A DNA stretch of 33,006 nucleotides from Chitinophagaceae bacterium (GTDB lineage Bacteria > Bacteroidota > Bacteroidia > Chitinophagales > Chitinophagaceae), in contig JANYEP010000261.1 of NCBI GenBank assembly GCA_025363075.1, forward strand, positions 1 to 33,006, written 5' to 3'. Below the pieces are notes generated by a model. It searched no databases. It was not told the DNA's origin and saw nothing but the letters and a program-made list of their open reading frames with translations. Positions within the stretch are counted from its first letter, which is position 1. Each line of letters begins with the position of its first letter. Below, piece after piece: positions 1 through 9,698 of the stretch. The translations under genes were made by a program, and so were the position numbers.

Positions 1-36
1 TTACAGGGCTTTTCACGTTTATATACTGCTGCAAAA

Positions 37-1410
37 TTATTTGCCTATGCAAAATTTAGAGAATATAAAATCAAGCTGTTCATCATTTGTAACTTGCCCA
101 GTAATGGTTCCAAGATAATGCAATGCCTGCCTGATATCCAATGCTAATAAATCTCCAGGAATATTATTGATTAATCCACTTTCTATTTCTTGCAATGAAT
201 TAGAAAGTTTTTGTAACGCATCAAAATGCCTTGCATTGGTAACAATAGTTGACTCTGTATTTATATTTCCTTTGATAGCTTTTGCAACTAATGCTTTTTT
301 AACAGCTTCAATATTTTTATTATCTCTTGCAGAAATTTCAATTACATCATCACCTAATCTTTTCAAGGAAGTAGTGGTGGAAATGGAGTCCATTTTATTT
401 GCAACCAAAATAAATGGTTTATTGAACGATTGAAGCCAATCAATTTCTTCATTTAGATCTGCTTCAACACTACCATCAAATAAATATAAAATCACATCTG
501 CCAATGCAGCTTTTTCATAACTTTTTCCAACACCAATACTTTCTATTTCATCGTTGGTGTGTTCTCTAATTCCTGCTGTGTCAATCAGTCTAAACAATAC
601 GCCATCAATATTTATAACTTCTTCAATGGTGTCTCGTGTAGTACCAGCAATGCTGCTTACAATAGCTCTATCCTCGTTCAACAAAACGTTTAATAGTGTT
701 GATTTTCCTGCATTGGGTTTACCAATAATTGCAATTTGAACACCATTTTTTATAACATTTCCCAATTCAAATGAATTTAGCAATTGGTTGGTAGAAAGGG
801 TAATTTCTGCAATTAAATTTTTAAATGCTATTCTATCTGCAAACTCAACATCCTCCTGGCTAAAATCCAATTCTAATTCAATCAAAGCAGAGAATTTTAT
901 TAGCTCATCTCGCAAAAAATGTAATGCACTTGAAAAGCCTCCACGAATATTTTTGAGAGCCGTATTTCTGCTAGCTTTTGTGTTGCTTGCTATTAAGTCT
1001 GCAACAGCTTCTGCTTGTGCTAAATCAAGTTTACCATTTAAAAAAGCACGTTGTGTAAACTCTCCAGCTTTTGCCATTCTTGCACCAAGTTGCGTAATTG
1101 TTTTTAATATTTTCTCTTGAATAAATGGTGAGCCGTGACAGCTGATTTCAACAACATTTTCACCAGTGTAACTCTTGGGATTTTTGTAAAGAGAAACCAC
1201 AACTTCATCTAAAACTTCATCACTATGCTTTAGCAAACCAACGTGCAAAGTGTGAGATTCCTGTTGCACTAAATCTTTTGAAGGAAATAGTTGATTGGTA
1301 ATATTTATAGCATCTTTTCCACTCAATCTAATTACTGCAATCGCACCTAAGCCCTGTGCTGTAGCCAATGCTACAATAGTATCATCCCAACCTGTTAAAC
1401 TTCCTTGCAT
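37..1410 (-). CDS. mnmE: tRNA uridine-5-carboxymethylaminomethyl modification GTPase MnmE (TrmE)
   Basis: Protein MQGSLTGWDDTIVALATAQGLGAIAVIRLSG..., G1 motif GKPNAGKSTLLN, G3 DTAGI, G4 NKMD, C-terminal FCIGK. Start trimmed from 1461 to the ATG at 1408-1410, because a terminator-like hairpin lies at 1448-1476. Confidence 0.95.
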   Translation of the reverse strand: MQGSLTGWDDTIVALATAQGLGAIAVIRLSGKDAINITNQLFPSKDLVQQESHTLHVGLLKHSDEVLDEVVVSLYKNPKSYTGENVVEISCHGSPFIQEKILKTITQLGARMAKAGEFTQRAFLNGKLDLAQAEAVADLIASNTKASRNTALKNIRGGFSSALHFLRDELIKFSALIELELDFSQEDVEFADRIAFKNLIAEITLSTNQLLNSFELGNVIKNGVQIAIIGKPNAGKSTLLNVLLNEDRAIVSSIAGTTRDTIEEVINIDGVLFRLIDTAGIREHTNDEIESIGVGKSYEKAALADVILYLFDGSVEADLNEEIDWLQSFNKPFILVANKMDSISTTTSLKRLGDDVIEISARDNKNIEAVKKALVAKAIKGNINTESTIVTNARHFDALQKLSNSLQEIESGLINNIPGDLLALDIRQALHYLGTITGQVTNDEQLDFIFSKFCIGK

Positions 1411-1447
1411 AGTTTTAAAATTGTAGCGAAAGTAGTTGCTATGTAAT

Positions 1448-1476
1448 AAAAAAAGCCCCACTAAATAGTGAGGCTT
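1448..1476 (-). terminator. Rho-independent-like terminator downstream of tonB
   Basis: Minus-strand AAGCCTCACTA-TT-TAGTGGGGCTTTTTTT: GC-containing stem followed by a T tract, directly after the 1496-2311 CDS. Confidence 0.6.
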
Positions 1477-1495
1477 GAAATATGATTTTGTAAAA

Positions 1496-2311
1496 TTAAT
1501 CTCCAGTAATTACAAATGTTACTCTTTGTCTTTTTCTACTTTTTACTTTAATACCATTTTGAATACCTGGCTCCCATTTTGGACCTTTTTTAATTACTCT
1601 AATGGCTTCTTCGATAGTACCATAATCAGATCCTCCACTAACTAAAGCACCTTCAACATCGCTAATAGTTCCCTCTTTATCAACTGTAAAAGAAACATCA
1701 ACTTGATATTTTCCTTCAGGGGCTCCATTATCTTTAGGCACTTCACCATTCAAATTTCTTTGAAGATATTTCCCCCAATCTCCTTTGAATGTAGATTCTA
1801 TTTGAACTGATGTAAAGAGCTTATCATAATCTTCAACTGGTGCTGTTACAGTTCCTGTTGAGGCCTCTTTTGGAGCTTCTACAACACCTTCATCTTTTTT
1901 ACCTTCAACATTAACAGTACCAATTTTTGTATCTTCCAATTTTGTTACTTCTGGAGGCGGTTCTTTCACTTCCTCATCAGGTTTAATAACAGGAGGCGTA
2001 AACTTAGTTATTTCAACTTTTGGTGGCTCTTGTTTTGGGGGAGGAGGAGGTGGTGGTGGTTCAGGTTTTTTATCTTCCTTCAATTTTTCTAAACTCATAT
2101 CCTCAACCAATATTTGTGTTTCTTGTTTTTTTGCTTTTCCAAAAGACATATTAAAGACCACGAATAGCAACGATACTACCAACATTCCTATTAAGGCTTT
2201 TTTAATTCTACTGTCGTAAGTCTTTCTTAAATCGTACGCACCATATTCCTTGTTCCTACCTTCAAAAATAATGTCAAGAACATCGGCGGTTAATATTTTA
2301 TTTGTTTCCAT
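1496..2311 (-). CDS. TonB family energy transducer
   Basis: Single N-terminal TM, proline-rich stretch (PEPPPPPPPPKQEPP), C-terminal TonB-like domain (YQVDVSFTVDKEGTISDVEGALVSGG..). Confidence 0.9.
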   Translation of the reverse strand: METNKILTADVLDIIFEGRNKEYGAYDLRKTYDSRIKKALIGMLVVSLLFVVFNMSFGKAKKQETQILVEDMSLEKLKEDKKPEPPPPPPPPKQEPPKVEITKFTPPVIKPDEEVKEPPPEVTKLEDTKIGTVNVEGKKDEGVVEAPKEASTGTVTAPVEDYDKLFTSVQIESTFKGDWGKYLQRNLNGEVPKDNGAPEGKYQVDVSFTVDKEGTISDVEGALVSGGSDYGTIEEAIRVIKKGPKWEPGIQNGIKVKSRKRQRVTFVITGD

Positions 2312-2353
2312 AACTTTTTTTATTTAGATGTTCAACCAAATAATTTCCACAAA

Positions 2354-2914
2354 CTATTTTACTGGATTTGCAGCCTCTGTTATTTTTACTAACTGATTTT
2401 CTACTTCTGTAATATCAACAAGAGCATATCTTTTAACTACATTGATTGACATTTCATCCAAAATAGTTACTACATTTTTATAGGTACATTCAGGATTAGG
2501 TTTTAACACAACAACAAAATCAGTTTCTGGTGTATTTACCTTCTTTTTAAGTATCACATTTCTAATACCATCATCACCATTACCAAAATTTGCTGACTTA
2601 AATTTTGAAGATGCATTGCTGTTGTCTAACATTCCTTCATAATAAAAAACGTGATTGTCTTTTCCTAAAAGAATTGTTAAAACACCACTTTGTTTAACAG
2701 GATTATTGTCTTCAGGTTTTTCTGCATCTTTTGGTAAAAATAATTTGAATGCAGTTGGCTGACTCATTGTGGTTGTAAAAATGAAGAAGGTTATCAATAG
2801 AAAACCTAAATCAACCATTGGAGTTAAGTCAACTCTAGTAGAAAGTTTTTTTGCTTTTTTGACGCCTGGGCCTTTCTTATGACCACCACCAGACGAGGTA
2901 TCCATTTCTGCCAT
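2354..2914 (-). CDS. ExbD/TolR-family biopolymer transport protein
   Basis: RVDLTPMVDLGFLLITFFIFTTTMSQP motif typical of ExbD. Confidence 0.9.
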   Translation of the reverse strand: MAEMDTSSGGGHKKGPGVKKAKKLSTRVDLTPMVDLGFLLITFFIFTTTMSQPTAFKLFLPKDAEKPEDNNPVKQSGVLTILLGKDNHVFYYEGMLDNSNASSKFKSANFGNGDDGIRNVILKKKVNTPETDFVVVLKPNPECTYKNVVTILDEMSINVVKRYALVDITEVENQLVKITEAANPVK

Positions 2915-2950
2915 TACAAAATATTTTTTTATTAACTAAAAATTGTTTTC

Positions 2951-3595
2951 TTATCCTACCTTTTTTGAAGGTGGATTCTTGAATAACTCACTTCCTATAG
3001 GCACGCTTTCAGGGTTTGTTATCATTTCAAATTTTAACAAATCATTCTTTTTGAAAGCATCTATCACAGCTTTGAAATATGGGTATTTACTATTGTTGTC
3101 ACCTTTCAACAATAAATTCATTTTACGTCCAGCATAAGCTTTACTTGCGAGGTTTAACCACTCAATCAATTCATTTGTTCCTTTGGTTGTATCAACAGGA
3201 ATGCCTGGCATGGCATCACCAGTTCTTCTTTCAACTGGCAGGGCTAAAAAAGAGGGCAACTGACCAAATGCAGTTCCCCAAAATTCTGCTTTTTTAAATG
3301 CAGCAACATTTAGATTTAAGCCTTTTGTTGAATTAAGTGTAGTAGCTATGTACTCTTTTTTTTCTTCATCGTCCATCGATAAAAACACTTTGCCATTTTT
3401 ATCAATTGTAACAAGTACAATATCTTTTGTAGGTGCAGCTTTTGAAGCCACAGAACTCGGCGTAACTACATTAATAGCTTCTGATGCTTTTGGTTTTGTT
3501 GTTAATATGAAAAATGATAACAACAAAAAAGCAACATCACACATTGCAGTCATATCAATGCTAGTACTTTTTCTGGCAATCTTGGGTCTTGACAT
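2951..3595 (-). CDS. ExbD/TolR-family biopolymer transport protein
   Basis: STSIDMTAMCDVAFLLLSFFILTTKPK; ExbD-like TM motif. Second copy in the cluster. Confidence 0.9.
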   Translation of the reverse strand: MSRPKIARKSTSIDMTAMCDVAFLLLSFFILTTKPKASEAINVVTPSSVASKAAPTKDIVLVTIDKNGKVFLSMDDEEKKEYIATTLNSTKGLNLNVAAFKKAEFWGTAFGQLPSFLALPVERRTGDAMPGIPVDTTKGTNELIEWLNLASKAYAGRKMNLLLKGDNNSKYPYFKAVIDAFKKNDLLKFEMITNPESVPIGSELFKNPPSKKVG

Positions 3596-3662
3596 TTTTA
3601 ATTATTTATACAATTTACAAATTAAGATGCACAAAATGCAACTATCCATAAACAGTTTAAAA

Positions 3663-4514
3663 CTATTTGTAGTTAGCAGCAAAACTTTGTGTTAAAGTAA
3701 AACCACTTTCATCAATACCGTGAGTTACAGAATCAATTTTTGTAGTGAATACATTGTACATAATAATTGCAACAGCAGAAGTACCAATACCTAATGCTGT
3801 GTTGTAAAGTGCCTCAGAAATACCTTGAGAAAGCTTTGCAGAAGCCTCAGGGCCTGCACTATCGCCAAGAGAAGAGAATGAACGAATCATACCTAATACA
3901 GTTCCTAATAGACCTAATAAAGTTGCAACAGAAGCGATAGTAGAAAGGAAAACTAAATTCTTTTCAAGCATTGGCAATTCAAGTGCTGTAGCTTCTTCAA
4001 CTTCTTTTTGTATGTTCAATACTTTTTGCTCTGTAGCCAATTCAGTATTTCCAATCATATCTTTATATTTACGTAGACCAGCTTTCATCACATTACCCAC
4101 ACTACCTTTTTGTTTATCACATTCTACCAAAGCTTTGTCAACTTCTTTATTAGCCAAATGATATTGTACTTTTCTAATAAATTCAGCATTATTTCCAGTT
4201 CCACTTGCCTTTGCAACAGTTAAAAATCTTTCAATAACGAAAGTTAAAACTGTTAAAAAACAACCAATCAAAATAGGTACAATAATCCCCCCTTGATACA
4301 TTTTTGCTAAACCGCCAATTGCACCATCACGGTCTGGCCAAAAACCACCGTTTGCTTGTCCCGATTTGAAATTACTTGGAGCTCCAATAACGAAACGCCA
4401 AATTACATAGCCTAAAATGATACAAGCTAATGGAGCAATCCAAGAAATGGCATTGCTTGACTTGTGTGGTTGCACTGATGTGGTAGCTTTTGCTGTTGGT
4501 TTGATGTCAGACAT
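3663..4514 (-). CDS. MotA/TolQ/ExbB proton channel family protein
   Basis: Three TM segments and ATLLGLLGTVLGMIRSF motif; upstream of the two exbD genes. Confidence 0.92.
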   Translation of the reverse strand: MSDIKPTAKATTSVQPHKSSNAISWIAPLACIILGYVIWRFVIGAPSNFKSGQANGGFWPDRDGAIGGLAKMYQGGIIVPILIGCFLTVLTFVIERFLTVAKASGTGNNAEFIRKVQYHLANKEVDKALVECDKQKGSVGNVMKAGLRKYKDMIGNTELATEQKVLNIQKEVEEATALELPMLEKNLVFLSTIASVATLLGLLGTVLGMIRSFSSLGDSAGPEASAKLSQGISEALYNTALGIGTSAVAIIMYNVFTTKIDSVTHGIDESGFTLTQSFAANYK

Positions 4515-4811
4515 AATACAATCGATTTTTTGTTTTTTTAATTTATTGTTTAATTGTTTGAAGTGGCAATTTTAGTGTAAAAAAGAATTGAAATGCTAAT
4601 CTTATTAAAAAATAATTTTAGTTAAGATGTCGAAGCTACACATTTTGCATAAACAAATCTTTAAAATTTTAAAATAGAATAAATTGATAGTGATAGGCAG
4701 GCTATTTTTTATTTAAATAAAAACATATGAGTTCAGAATAACTGCTTCTTGTGAAGTAATATAAATACATTTTAATAGCATTAATTTAGCACCCAATTTC
4801 AACAGTAATTT

Positions 4812-5735
4812 ATGCAAAATATTTTAATTTCTGGTGGTACTGGTTTAGTAGGAAAACGCCTTGCAGCAATGCTTTTAGAGCAAGGTTATAGTGTTACCAT
4901 TTTATCTCGAAATAAAAATTTAGTATCTTCAACAAACAATTTGCAATATGCTTACTGGAATGTAGATACACAAACAATAGACGATAATGCTATTGCAAAT
5001 GCAGATGCTATTGTAAACCTTGCAGGTGCTGGCGTTGCTGACAAACGCTGGACTACAGAACGCAAAAAAGAAATTGTGAACAGCAGGGTTAATAGTGGAA
5101 GACTTATTGTAAATGCTCTGCAAAGCACAACTAATAAAGTGAAAGTTGTGATAAATGCAAGTGCCATTGGTTGGTACTCCTCAGAAGAAAATAATGTAAA
5201 AAATTATCAGGAAGACGAGCCAGCCAATACTGATTTTTTAGGAAATACTTGCAAGCAATGGGAACAAAGTGTGCATCCAATAACATTAATGAAAAAGAGA
5301 TTGGTGAAACTTAGAATGGGAATTGTGTTGAGCAAAGAAGGTGGTGCATTGAAAGAATTTATTAAACCATTGAGGTTTGGGATTGCAACTATTTTGGGCA
5401 GTGGCAAACAAAAAATTAGTTGGATACACATAGATGATTTATGCAGAATGTACATTGCTGCTATTGAAAATGAAAATATAAATGGTGCATACAACGCAGT
5501 AGCACCAACGGTTACAACAAATAGTAAGTTAAATATTGTATTGGCAAAAAAACTTAGGGCAAGGTTTTATATTCCAATATTTGTTCCTAAATTTATTTTA
5601 AAAATAGTATTGGGAGAAATGAGTATTGAGGTTTTAAAATCGTCTAACATTTCGTGCAAAAAAATACAAGACACAGGATTTCAGTTTTTGTTTCCTTCTA
5701 TTGAAAGCAGTATTGACGATATTTTTAAGAAGTAA
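4812..5735 (+). CDS. TIGR01777 family NAD-dependent epimerase/dehydratase
   Basis: MQNILISGGTGLVGKRLAAMLLEQGYSVTILSR; internal motifs VNLAGAGVADKRWT, RMGIVLSKEGGAL. Confidence 0.88.
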   Translation: MQNILISGGTGLVGKRLAAMLLEQGYSVTILSRNKNLVSSTNNLQYAYWNVDTQTIDDNAIANADAIVNLAGAGVADKRWTTERKKEIVNSRVNSGRLIVNALQSTTNKVKVVINASAIGWYSSEENNVKNYQEDEPANTDFLGNTCKQWEQSVHPITLMKKRLVKLRMGIVLSKEGGALKEFIKPLRFGIATILGSGKQKISWIHIDDLCRMYIAAIENENINGAYNAVAPTVTTNSKLNIVLAKKLRARFYIPIFVPKFILKIVLGEMSIEVLKSSNISCKKIQDTGFQFLFPSIESSIDDIFKK

Positions 5736-5737
5736 AA

Positions 5738-6931
5738 CTATTCAGCGTAAAGCTTCATATAATTAAACTGTTCTGTAATTTTCCCTTTGTTTAAAATAGT
5801 TGCCCTGTCTAAAGTTTGGCTACCACCTTTGCGTAAATCATCTAACACAAACTTGATTAATTGCTCGCCAAAATACCTGCTGGCATCTCTTGGTAATTCG
5901 TTGGGCAAATTACCCACAGCCATTATATCTATTGAGTTTGATAGGTATGGTTCAGTAATTTTAAATGAAGTTTTATCAACGCCATAAACAGGGTTTTCGA
6001 TTGTTGTATCACCAATATTACAAGGCACACTGCCATTATAATCGTCTGTAATATCTGCAATAGTTTTAATGTTGAAATGTTCATTTTTCAAATCTTCCCA
6101 TTCAAATAGACGAGGAATATTTTTATCCCAATAAACACCGTTTAATAAAATATCTGTGTAGGAAATATATTCTTTAAATAAACAATGATAGTCTTGAGGT
6201 TTTTCGTGAAAGTCATTTCGTTTATACTTTCCTGTCGCTTTATGGCTATATAAGTTGCCGCTTTTTAAATGCACATAAACAGGATAGGGAAATGTTTGTT
6301 CTTTAAATTCATCAGGCTCTACTTCCTGCACATCCATCAAATTCATAATCTCTACAATGCCGTGTGCAACACGCCCACTACCAGTTACAGCGATTTTTAT
6401 TGGTGGTAATTTTAATCCAAAATAAGTGTGAATGAGTTGTCGATAATCCTTAATTCGATGTACTCTATCAAGGTTAAATAAACCAGTCCTGTTGCCATAA
6501 CACATCATTCCATTGTGAGCACCAACAATGCCAGCAAAAAAACCAAAGCCAATCATTCTCTGTCCATCTTCGTGTTCTAAACATTCATAATCAATGAGTG
6601 TAATATTCTTTTCAATCATTGTTTTAAACAAGTCTTTATTGTGTGGTTGCAACTTTTTTGTGTGGCTAAAAAAAAGATAAATTTTATTGGGAATTAGCAA
6701 CTCTTTTGGAACTTCTTTTATACCAAACAAAATATCGCAGTTGCTAACATCATCTCTTACCTCAACACCTGCTTGAAGATACTCTGCGTCTTTGTAGCAG
6801 CGAGTTTCACAGCTTTGAACAATTATTCTTAAATCAGTATTTCTATGCAACCACCTGCATTGAGAAGGAGTAAGTGCAACACGATTATCGGCAGGAATTT
6901 TTGCCTCTTTGATTAAACCTATAATTAGCAT
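5738..6931 (-). CDS. Saccharopine dehydrogenase (lysine-forming)/alanine dehydrogenase-like NAD(P)-dependent protein
   Basis: N-term MLIIGLIKEAKIPADNRVALTPSQC matches the AlaDH/PNT N-terminal pattern; Rossmann motif IAVTGSGRVAHG. Confidence 0.75.
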   Translation of the reverse strand: MLIIGLIKEAKIPADNRVALTPSQCRWLHRNTDLRIIVQSCETRCYKDAEYLQAGVEVRDDVSNCDILFGIKEVPKELLIPNKIYLFFSHTKKLQPHNKDLFKTMIEKNITLIDYECLEHEDGQRMIGFGFFAGIVGAHNGMMCYGNRTGLFNLDRVHRIKDYRQLIHTYFGLKLPPIKIAVTGSGRVAHGIVEIMNLMDVQEVEPDEFKEQTFPYPVYVHLKSGNLYSHKATGKYKRNDFHEKPQDYHCLFKEYISYTDILLNGVYWDKNIPRLFEWEDLKNEHFNIKTIADITDDYNGSVPCNIGDTTIENPVYGVDKTSFKITEPYLSNSIDIMAVGNLPNELPRDASRYFGEQLIKFVLDDLRKGGSQTLDRATILNKGKITEQFNYMKLYAE

Positions 6932-7120
6932 ACAAACGTTCGTTTAGATTATTAGTGCAATATTAAGGTTGATGAGCTTAGCATTTATTTAGTGAACGAT
7001 TTAGCAAAATTTATAAGTAATTAAATTTACTAAATGAGATAGAATATAAAATTTCCTAAATAGATAATCTTTAGCAATTATCTCAACGGCTATCATAGAA
7101 AACGCACTTTTCTTTGCCAA

Positions 7121-7813
7121 ATGAAAAATTATTTTGTCATAGGAGCTTCATCTGGCATTGGTGCTGCTACTGCAACACAGCTATCTGCAACACATAGCGT
7201 TTATGGTACTTATTGTAAAAACCAGCCCTCCACATCAAGCCCCAATCTTTCATTTCATCATCTAAACGTATTAGATGAAATACTTGATGTAAGTTTTTTG
7301 CCAGACAGTTTAGATGGAATTATTTACTGCCCAGGTGCTATTAATTTAAAGCCTTTCGCAAGAATTAATCCCAATGATTTTGTAGAGGATTATAAGTTGC
7401 AGGTATTAGGTGCAATAAAAATGATTCAGCAATGTTTACCCAAACTTAAGAATGCAGAGAATGCTTCAATTGTACTGTTTTCAACAGTTGCAGTGCAAAC
7501 AGGGTTTAATTTTCATTCTATTGTTTCATCATCAAAAGGAGCAATTGAGGGATTAACAAAAGCGTTAGCAGCTGAACTTGCACCAAAGATTAGAGTGAAC
7601 TGTATTGCACCATCCATTACACAAACGCCTTTGGCAAATGCTATTTTAAACACACCAGAAAAAGTAGAAGCTAACGCACAAAGACATCCCCTAAAAAAAG
7701 TAGGCACAGCACAAGATATAGCCAATGCAGCAGTGTTTTTATTAACAGAACAATCGGCTTGGGTAACAGGTCAAATATTTCATATAGATGGTGGTATGTC
7801 CACTTTAAAATAA
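7121..7813 (+). CDS. Short-chain dehydrogenase/reductase (SDR)
   Basis: N-terminal GASSGIGAA, C-terminal WVTGQIFHIDGGMSTL; the usual YxxxK region reads SIVSSSKGAIEG. Confidence 0.88.
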   Translation: MKNYFVIGASSGIGAATATQLSATHSVYGTYCKNQPSTSSPNLSFHHLNVLDEILDVSFLPDSLDGIIYCPGAINLKPFARINPNDFVEDYKLQVLGAIKMIQQCLPKLKNAENASIVLFSTVAVQTGFNFHSIVSSSKGAIEGLTKALAAELAPKIRVNCIAPSITQTPLANAILNTPEKVEANAQRHPLKKVGTAQDIANAAVFLLTEQSAWVTGQIFHIDGGMSTLK

Positions 7814-7822
7814 ATAATAGCT

Positions 7823-8287
7823 ATGGCATTTTATCAGTTAGAACAAACACAAAAAATTCCAGCAAGTATAGATGCAGTATGGGATTTCATTTCATCCCCA
7901 ATGAATTTAAAAGAGATAACACCCGATTATTTGGGCTTTGAAGTTACCAGCAAAAACAACGAAAACAAAATGTACCCAGGAATGATTATTACTTATAAAG
8001 TGAGTCCTTTATTGGGTATTAAACTAAGTTGGATGACAGAAATTACACACGTTAAAGCCAAAGAATATTTTGTAGATGAACAACGTGTGGGACCTTACAG
8101 TTTATGGCATCACCAGCATAAACTAACACCCATTGAAGGTGGTGTTTTAATGACAGATATTGTTACTTATCAACCACCATTTGGCTTTATAGGTGCTATT
8201 GCAAACACGCTAATTATTAAAAGCAAATTGAAAGAGATTTTTGATTATAGAACAGTGGCTGTGGAAAAGCGTTTTGGTAAAATGTAA
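7823..8287 (+). CDS. SRPBCC family protein
   Basis: MAFYQLEQTQKIPASIDAVWDFISSPMNLKEITPDYLGFEV, typical SRPBCC N-terminus; 9 nt after the SDR gene. Confidence 0.8.
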   Translation: MAFYQLEQTQKIPASIDAVWDFISSPMNLKEITPDYLGFEVTSKNNENKMYPGMIITYKVSPLLGIKLSWMTEITHVKAKEYFVDEQRVGPYSLWHHQHKLTPIEGGVLMTDIVTYQPPFGFIGAIANTLIIKSKLKEIFDYRTVAVEKRFGKM

Positions 8288-8297
8288 TTGCTTAAAT

Positions 8298-8567
8298 ATG
8301 AACATAGATGATATAGATAGAATCATTGAAATGGCTTGGGAAGATAGAACTCCTTTTGAAGCAATACTTTTTCAGTTTGGTAAAACAGAAAGTGAAGTGA
8401 TTGCCTTAATGAGAGCCAACTTAAAACGCAGCAGTTTCAACCTATGGAGAAAGAGAGTAAATAGTGGTGTTAGCCAGAAACATTTAGCGAAAAGAAGTGC
8501 TGAGATTACAAGGTTTAAGTGTGCATTGCAAAGAAATATTACACACAATAAAATAAGCAAAAGATAA
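8298..8567 (+). CDS. TIGR03643/DUF2805 family protein
   Basis: MNIDDIDRIIEMAWEDRTPFEAILFQFGKTESEVIALMRANLKRSSFNLWRKRV; start trimmed from 8241 to the ATG at 8298. Confidence 0.8.
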   Translation: MNIDDIDRIIEMAWEDRTPFEAILFQFGKTESEVIALMRANLKRSSFNLWRKRVNSGVSQKHLAKRSAEITRFKCALQRNITHNKISKR

Positions 8568-8569
8568 CA

Positions 8570-9667
8570 ATGTTTACAACATCTTATCAGGAAATATTGC
8601 AGCAAATTGATGCCATTAATCCCATTGAATATGGCAAAACAAGAAACCACATTAATGGTGCTGTAACAAAATTATCGCCATACATTTCTCGTGGGGTGAT
8701 TAGCACAAACCAAATAGTTGAAACAGTTTTAAACAAAGGATATAAGCCTTATGCTATTGACTCTTTTTTAAAAGAATTCGCTTGGAGAGATTATTTTCAA
8801 CAAGTATGGATAGCATTGGGCGATGAAATAAATGATGATATTAAACAGCTACAACCCAATGTTGACAATACTTTCATAGCAAAGTGTATTATAGATGCGA
8901 ATACTAACATTGAAGCAATAGACAAAGGAATTAATGATTTGTATGCAACTGGATATATGCACAATCATTTAAGAATGTATGTTGCTTCTGTCACTTGCAA
9001 TATTGCAAAGTCTCACTGGAAACTGCCTGCACAATGGATGTATTATTATTTATTAGATGCCGATTGGGCGAGCAATGCTTGCAGTTGGCAATGGGTGGCT
9101 GCAAGTTTTAGCAGTAAAAAGTATTACGCTAATCAAGAAAATATTAATAAATACTGCAACACAAATCAGCACAATACTTTTTTAGATGTTAGTTACGAAA
9201 GCTTTGAAACCCTTGCTATTCCTAAACCCTTGCAACATACAATATCATTAGAACTAAAAACAACACTTCCACAAAAGCAAGAAATAATAGTTGATAATAG
9301 AATCCCAACTTTCATTTATAATTTCTACAATCTTGATTGTTTATGGCATAATGATGAAGCTGGTAATAGGATATTATTACTTGAGCCAAGTCATTTTAAA
9401 CAGTATCCTGTATCTGCTAAAACCATTGATTTCATTATAGCTTTAGCAAATAATATCCCAAATATTCAAGTGTATATAGGTGAGTTTAATGAGCTTGTTA
9501 AAGAATATAATCTGACAAATATTCATTTTAAAGAACACCCAACTGCAAAGCATTACAAAGGAATTGAAGAAAGCCGAGATTGGATGTTTAAAGATGTTGT
9601 TGGCTATCATCCTTCCTTCTTTTCTTATTGGAAAAAGTGTGAGAGAATTTTAAAGAAACACTACTAA
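8570..9667 (+). CDS. Photolyase/cryptochrome FAD-binding-domain protein, apparently with domain order inverted
   Basis: N-terminal [66 protein letters not shown] are FAD-domain motifs beginning at ~aa 20 with no preceding antenna domain. The C-terminus carries an alpha/beta-like segment, [22 protein letters not shown]. Confidence 0.8.
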   Translation: MFTTSYQEILQQIDAINPIEYGKTRNHINGAVTKLSPYISRGVISTNQIVETVLNKGYKPYAIDSFLKEFAWRDYFQQVWIALGDEINDDIKQLQPNVDNTFIAKCIIDANTNIEAIDKGINDLYATGYMHNHLRMYVASVTCNIAKSHWKLPAQWMYYYLLDADWASNACSWQWVAASFSSKKYYANQENINKYCNTNQHNTFLDVSYESFETLAIPKPLQHTISLELKTTLPQKQEIIVDNRIPTFIYNFYNLDCLWHNDEAGNRILLLEPSHFKQYPVSAKTIDFIIALANNIPNIQVYIGEFNELVKEYNLTNIHFKEHPTAKHYKGIEESRDWMFKDVVGYHPSFFSYWKKCERILKKHY

Positions 9668-9698
9668 CTACACACACAAGCTGTTGTTAATTGCTGCA

